Positions 58,374-64,000 of a stretch of DNA of 64,000 nucleotides are shown one piece after another. The notes beneath the pieces are model-generated. The model was not told the DNA's origin, did not search any database, and worked only from the letters and a program-made list of their open reading frames with translations. A program made the position numbers and the translations under genes. Source of the stretch: Breviolum minutum Mf 1.05b.01. Lineage: Eukaryota; Sar; Dinophyceae; Suessiales; Symbiodiniaceae. Positions within the stretch are counted from its first letter, which is position 1; each line of letters opens with the position of its first letter. The stretch spans positions 62,001 to 126,000 of the forward strand of contig DF239542.1 of assembly GCA_000507305.1 (NCBI GenBank), given 5' to 3'.

Positions 58374-58962
58374 TCAAACCAGCACACGATTATATCCACC
58401 TTTCTTGACACCTTCGAACTTGATTTTCAACAAGTACTGTGCCAAATCCCAGGCTTGCTTATCTCCTGTGGTCTTGCCATACTTGTTCTTGATGAAACCA
58501 AGGTAACGGCTCATGTCAGAATCACCTGACTTCGCCATTGCCCACAGCCTTCTCAAAACAAATTCCGAGATCTGCATACTTGTCCATATCAATGCGAACT
58601 CTGCCCCACTGATATACATCTCTGAATTCTTCTGGCACAGCCACCGAATCATCCAAGTCAGAGTAGATTTCGGCCCAAACATCCTTTGGCACAAAGTTCT
58701 TTTCCATACTCTTCAATTTCAAATCATCTTCGGTAGGCTTCTGAAACTCAGGTTCAGGATCCACTTTGGCCCATCCATCATCAATCATACGACGCTTACT
58801 AGCATCGGTCATGGCACCGGTCCCGGTACCAGCAGATGAAATAGACTGGGTCTTACCACCACCCTGAGTCAAGGTAGATTGCATCTTACCACCATCCATC
58901 AAACCAGCATCCGAAGCCTTCTTCATGAGACGCTGCAACTCAGCTAACTCACGAGAATCCAT
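58374..58962 (-). pseudogene. Gag-like first ORF of a retroelement, frame broken once
   Basis: An ATG at 58960-58962 starts MDSRELAELQRLMKKASDAG, then a Gly/Ser/Thr-rich linker, MTDASKRRMIDDGWAKVDPE and an ordered part DVYQWGRVRIDMDKYADLGI. Near 58540 the frame shifts to MAKSGDSDMSRYLGFIKNKY, GKTTGDKQAWDLAQYLLKIK and stops at 58374. Length (about 195 aa), charge and position beside a copia-type pol suggest a capsid-like protein. It lies 3' of the pol at 59373-62526 on the same strand, so it belongs either to a second, tandem element or to a rearranged copy. No zinc knuckle is seen in it. Confidence 0.5.
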
Positions 58963-59211
58963 GGCAACTGACTACGTGAGTAAAAAAGTATCAACCAGCA
59001 ACCAACAGTGAGCTACTCGGAGTGCCTTTAAAGCAACAAGCAGCAGTCGTGCCAGTTGTTTCAGTTTGCTTGTTCAAAATCCGCCAGATCTCTAAGAGAC
59101 CTAGGTGTGGCCAAAACAAGGGGCAAAATGGAACCTTCCTTTCAAAGGAAATTCGCAAAATTCACAAATCGCAAATATCCAAGCAAATACATGCAAATTC
59201 ATGCCTACTTT

Positions 59212-59335
59212 CGCCCACCGGAGTGGGGTACCTTCTTCGGTCAGTTCTGAAGCCTAAAGAAAATACGCGAAAGAAAAGCGTACATGCAGTTTGCCCACCG
59301 GAGTGGGACCTTCTCCGGTCAGTCCTGAACCCAAA
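59212..59335. repeat. Two copies of a hairpin-forming 45-bp repeat
   Basis: Copies at 59212-59258 and 59292-59335: GCCCACCGGAGTGGG (stem CCCAC/GTGGG, loop CGGA), then ACCTTCT(T)CCGGTCAG and T(T/C)CTGAA. They lie between the pol stop and the gag-like start, where a long terminal repeat would be expected. Confidence 0.8.
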
Positions 59336-59372
59336 AATTCAAACCTAACCAAAAAAATGGCCCCAAAACACC

Positions 59373-62300
59373 TTAGGCTCTCAAAGCTCTCTTGGCACCT
59401 TGAATCATTGCTTTTGCAAGAAATTCAGTGTAAAAGGCAGTCTGACTCCACACAACTTCTTCGAAGCTTGCATGTTCCGAGCAGTCACATGTCGAAAACA
59501 GTTTCAATGTTTCAATGAAAACCTTCGAGTTGGATGAAAAACCCAGACATTTTCCAACAGGTTTACCCTTTTTCGTCACAAACCCTGTCTTACAGAGTCG
59601 CACCTTAGTGTGGTAATTATGTCCCGCATTCTTCAAAGTCTTTTGACACAGTGCGAAATTCCAGATATCATTGTTCCATGGTAATTCAAAACTGTTTGCA
59701 TCACCTAGCTTCAGATATCGCTCAACCTTCGGAAACAGGTCATACCACTGCCAATCCGAATCTTTTGGCTCCCCATCCCCAAAACGTTTAAGGGGTGACC
59801 CTGATGAAGATGGACTGGAGAGATGAACAAAGGTCTTCACCTTCATGCTTTCCACATGTTCTTTCACTTTCCGAAACGTTGAATCATATTCCATTCTTTC
59901 AGTGACACCAACGTAATTAATTCCCATTTTCTTGCAAACACGGTAAATGGAGGAATCTTGACTGCAACAAATCTCCACAAACATGAATGCACGGCCTAGA
60001 TCACAAAGTGTGTATATAGGTCCACTCATCACTTCACAGCCGAGGGAATCGCGGTGATAACCAAAAGCAGCAGAACCCAAACATTTTGTCAGCAAATCAC
60101 TGGGGTTGTCACATCCCTTTCGAAACTCCAGGATCAATTTATTGTCCTCAACACGTCCCTTCAACCATTCGATCCTTATTTCAAGATGGCGTGAACGCCT
60201 TGGCACGTCCATGTTGCGAAGCAACTTAAGGGATGACTCACTATCCGAAAACAAAACCCCTGGGATTTCCTGCAAACTGGTTTCGCCAAAGGACCTTAAG
60301 GACCCTAGCAACAATACGTCCTAAGCTTGACATCTCTTGCGCAACATGCTGTAAAGCAAACAACTCGCTCTCCATGGAGCTCAAAGAGATCATTTGTTGA
60401 TGTCTACTTAGGGTCTTCAACACGGATCCAAACACAGATAACACCCCACCAGAAATTCCTCGACGTTTCGTCACACGCAGTGGCGCATGCGAAGCATCCG
60501 AATAACAGACAAGATGCGCCTGTCCATCAAAGTGATCACCTGGCTTCAAAGCCGATCCATTTGCAGGCAAACGAACCGCCACATTCCGATCTCCCATCAG
60601 GAAACGCAACAGAGCTCAAAGCCCAGCTTCCGTGTGGTTAGTTGGACTTGATTGTTGACAGGCCAGTATCGAAATATAAGCCCGCAAATCTTGTCTTGTT
60701 TGAGATAGCCATGCTACCTTCCCTAAGGCAGACCGGAACCTCTGGTAGCTCTCCGGAGAGAGTGGGGTTCCGTCGGTTTTCTCTACATAGCTACCAAGAT
60801 CAGGAGGACTGTTGCTACCTACTTTTTCCTTCAAACCATAAGCAGCAAACGTTGAATCCAAGTAATCAGAAGGAAGAGATACTTGAACAGAGGATTCACC
60901 CAACTGTCTAGAAATCACCCTCCCCAGAAAACGCAGATTACCCCCTTTCACACTGGCACCTACCAACCCTGTTTTCTTCAAGGTCACCGACCTGCCTATC
61001 TGATCAAAAACCAGATTGATGTCTTCCTCTTTCGGGGCAATCAGCAACAAGTCATCCACATAACACAACATCCCACACGGCCCACTCGGAAGTACACCGG
61101 TGAAAAGGCACGGTTCAAGTGAACAACTATTCAAACCAGTTCCAACTTTCTTGACAATGCTGCTAAGGAAATAAACCCAATCCTAGGATGATTTTCTAAG
61201 ACCGTTCAAGGCCTTACGCAACCAAATATACATTCCTTCGCACCGCATCGAAGAAACCGACAATGGAAGTTTAATGATGACGTCCCTAACTCTTAGAGGT
61301 GTCGCCATAAAGGCGTGAGCAATGTCAGCCGAACCTATGGCATAGTCTCTACACCCTGCAACAGCTAGCAACAGGAACATTGCATCAGTACTCGGTGTCG
61401 GACTACTTATACCCAGAGAACGTGCCGACGGCATATTCTTCTCAGCTACGTCTTTCACTACTATCCGAGACCTTACCGTATCTACGGTTTTCCGGGTTGT
61501 TACCCACCGACACCCAATTGTCCTGAAGTTCACCTCAGGGTTTTCTCGTTTCAGTTTCTCCACACCCTCTAGAGTCATAAGATCACCCGCTTCCATATCT
61601 CTAAGGTTACCTACTTCCTTTATCATCCCATCATGAGTTTGATCGCCAGGCAACTCAGACATGTCAGAATCATCAACCGCCGAAGACGGTTTCCAAATCT
61701 TAATCTTTTGACTTCCAAACGTCATCACGGCGAAATCAGATTCAGCAGCAAACTGAACCGAATCAACCAACATGTCAAAAAGTGGAACATAGTCTGAAAC
61801 CCCAAAAGCGGCCGATACCATGCTAGACAAAACATGACTCACCTTTTGACGATCCGTTTCCGTTTCTCGCCTAATTTCTTCTTCCAAATTCTCCAAAGGA
61901 ACGTCAGATTCCCGTTTCATGTTACGACTAGTCACGGCAACCTCAGTATCCATGTACTCAGGTCCATCGACCTCCATGTCAGGAACATGTGCAAAATCAT
62001 GACCTACTGGCAAGCCCTCAGATTCACTTGGTTTCTGATCATCATTCTGATCAATCTTTGGAACTTCATCATCGGGCAAGCCAGACATGGCAGGTTCCTC
62101 CACAAACGACCTATTCCGTTTAATACACTCTTTGGTATGTCTAATACCTGGAACATTCATACCCGTTTCGCAGGCCGGACAGTGACGGGTTTTAGCCCTT
62201 TGGGTAGGAGGAGGTGGCAAATCAACTTCGGGGTCCCCATCCTTAAACAAAACATCTTCTTCCTTTTCTGGGGTACTAGGTGCATACTCTTCCAACGCTT

Positions 62301-62526
62301 CCCCTAAAGAGTCACGCACAACCGGTTCACCAACCTCTTGACCTTGAACCTGGGTTCTAAGCCAATCTTCATACCGTCTACAGCATGACTTTGAATGTGA
62401 AAACCCCTTCCTAGTCCCAATTTCATCAATCGATTGACATGCCGTGCAGTCTGGTGAAATCCCATACCGATCATTATTTTTGAGGTCTGAAAACCGCATG
62501 ACATAAAAAGGAAAACAAACAGACAA
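59373..62526 (-). pseudogene. Copia-type polyprotein (zinc motifs - RT - RNase H - methyltransferase-like), nearly intact
   Basis: One long minus-strand reading with three lesions: an in-frame TAG at about 61181-61183, a TGA at about 60614-60616 and one frameshift near 60290-60310. Order: two Cys/His units (CTACQ...GFSHSKSCCRR near residue 27 and CPACETGMNVPGIRHTKEC near residue 115), an acidic linker, RVT_2 reverse transcriptase (FRTIGCRWVTTRKTVDTVRS, IGSADIAHAFMATPLR, LCYVDDLLLIAPKE), RNase H (LVCYSDASHAPLRVTKRRG, ISLSSMESELFALQ, GVLFSDSESSLKLLRN, DNPSDLLTKCLG), then about 230 residues that look like a SAM-methyltransferase fold (MFVEICCSQDSSIYRV, INYVGVTERME, VHLSSPSSSGSPLKRF). Gag, protease and integrase are absent upstream; the reading starts inside direct repeat R1. 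Confidence 0.85.
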
Positions 62527-62787
62527 AGTCTGCAGGCAAATTCTAACGAAGTAAATTCAAGATATACCGTCTCACGCGATACGCATAGAGAAGATATACA
62601 ACTATATATCTATACAAGCTTATATGTACATAAGTATTTCGCATATACTCGAATACGCAAGTGATATGCAAAGTGAAATCGACGACTCAAGAAACACATC
62701 ACAACAGTTGATCACAAGTGGTTGTTTCGCACCTTTTTTGACACATCAAAATGGGGAACATCTACGAGCAGGTCATGTTTCTGCTGC
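62474..62787. repeat. Direct repeat R1 (314 bp)
   Basis: Identical to 63172-63485 apart from 62606 (A) versus 63304 (G). Its left end contains the ATG of the pol reading (MRFSDLKN). Confidence 0.97.
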
Positions 62788-63171
62788 GAGGCTTTAAAAA
62801 ATTTAGGACAAGAACCCATCGACAGATGCTACAGCATCAACTGACGGGGGTGAAAAGAAAAAAGGGTTGGGAGTGCAACGGGGTGGGTAAAAACTGACAA
62901 CGTCCATTAAAAAATGGAAGAATTCCCACCCACCCTCACCTGAACCAAAACAAAAGGGAACAAGTGAAAACACTTCCAGAACCAACAACACACGCAAAGC
63001 GAACAGTGTCGAGATTGGTGGAACAAAAATGAAAGTTCCATTTCTACTTTTATTTTTCAAAGGGATGAAAAATCCCACAAAGAAGTTTTCATGCTAATTT
63101 GTTTACTTAGTAAACAAATTTTTTCAAACCTCTTGAAAATAAGGCGTTCATCTTTTTCAAAGAGTGCCTGC
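62788..63171. other. 384-bp spacer between R1 and R2
   Basis: Contains a purine-rich tract (GGGGGTGAAAAGAAAAAAGG) near 62846 and the palindrome TTTGTTTACTTAGTAAACAA at about 63099-63118. No reading frame of note. Confidence 0.6.
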
Positions 63172-63485
63172 TTATTTTTGAGGTCTGAAAACCGCATGAC
63201 ATAAAAAGGAAAACAAACAGACAAAGTCTGCAGGCAAATTCTAACGAAGTAAATTCAAGATATACCGTCTCACGCGATACGCATAGAGAAGATATACAAC
63301 TATGTATCTATACAAGCTTATATGTACATAAGTATTTCGCATATACTCGAATACGCAAGTGATATGCAAAGTGAAATCGACGACTCAAGAAACACATCAC
63401 AACAGTTGATCACAAGTGGTTGTTTCGCACCTTTTTTGACACATCAAAATGGGGAACATCTACGAGCAGGTCATGTTTCTGCTGC
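63172..63485. repeat. Direct repeat R2 (314 bp)
   Basis: Second copy of R1, 698 bp away. Its right end encodes the last residues (CSRNMTCS) of the RNase H reading that begins beyond the window end. Confidence 0.97.
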
Positions 63486-64000
63486 ACTGCTTCGGAAACA
63501 TGAAGCTGCATTTAACTGCCGACCTGAGTAAAGGGTCATCGAAAGACAGTCGTGACGGACCATCGGCAATATTGCTGTGCGAAGCAACCCTTCCAAACCA
63601 AGTGATCAAATTTAAATCAACTTCCAAAGTATCATACCACACCGTCATTTGCTTTCCAATGGGTGTGAATCCAACACCTTGAATGAATGCCGATCTTGCC
63701 GCTTCATTATCAATGTAAAATACCACCTGACTGTTGGCAATCAAGGATGACCACAACTTCACGGAAATAAGAATGGGAAGAATCTCAAGCTCATATATTG
63801 GATGGTCAGAGTCTTTCTCAAAATCCGAAACCAATGAGTCATTCAAGCTCTCACCAAAGTAATGCACAACAGAACCTTGCGGAGAAATCAAAACACCACC
63901 AATTGAAGCCACACAGTTGGAGCCTGGCTCATAGGCGCCGTCTGTGAAAATGATCCAAGTGCTGTTTATCGCTTTAGTAATGCGAGCAGGTCTAGCGGCA
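63460..64000 (-). mobile_element. RNase H end of another retroelement (partial at window edge)
   Basis: An open minus-strand frame from the window edge to a stop at 63460. It reads STWIIFTDGAYEPGSNCVAS, IYELEILPILISVKLWSSL, QVVFYIDNEAARSAFIQGVG and ASHSNIADGPSRLSF. The RNase H acidic set is complete: D in FTDGA, E in YELEI, D in YIDNE, D in IADGP. This type of RNase H with 'DNEAAR...ADGPSRL' is found in dinoflagellate and DIRS/Ngaro-like retroelements; the RT part would lie past 64000. The final codons overlap R2. Confidence 0.75.

Noticed and set aside
62474..63485. R1 and R2 as simple LTRs of a small TRIM element
   Set aside because: Ends are not TG...CA, no flanking duplication, and both repeats run into other coding sequence.

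Overview
Nuclear DNA, most likely from a dinoflagellate, perhaps a Symbiodiniaceae-like alga. The grounds are intron-split genes with GT-AG and looser splice sites, an organelle-type PPR gene, a Thr-rich secreted protein with an 'ALKTGIAALA' motif, dense non-LTR and copia-type retroelements, long microsatellites and long stretches with no open reading. No rRNA gene, CRISPR array, bacterial operon or virus was seen. The species call is an inference from these features, not a marker sequence.

Every host coding segment I can support reads on the minus strand, so the window behaves as one unidirectional gene array followed by a retroelement graveyard. About 0.2-20 kb carries many short exon-like segments of unrecognised genes: a double zinc-type WNG motif at 1.0-1.5 kb, a membrane-protein-like reading at 14.8-15.4 kb, and a small intact single-exon gene at 16.2-16.6 kb with a Vta1-C-like tail. 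At 21.2-24.5 kb six exons, four joined in consistent phase, form what looks like a macrodomain fused to a microbial-type poly(ADP-ribose) glycohydrolase (PARG). At 25.7-30.0 kb lie coiled-coil exons and the signal-peptide end of a Thr-rich secreted protein. At 30.7-39.5 kb lie the PPR gene (32.2-33.9 kb) and several single exons, some broken by one-base indels.

From about 42 to 53.3 kb the DNA is a nest of LINE fragments from at least two families (APE-RT, and RT-RNase H-zinc finger). Three insertions can be peeled apart exactly by target-site duplications of 9, 6 and 8 bp. Their 3' tails share a three-way-junction-like fold followed by short repeats.

From 53.3 to 58 kb there are only simple repeats and unassigned sequence. 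From 58.4 kb to the end lie a gag-like reading, a nearly intact copia-type RT-RNase H polyprotein carrying a methyltransferase-like C-terminal domain, two 314-bp direct repeats differing at one base, and the RNase H end of another retroelement that runs off the window.
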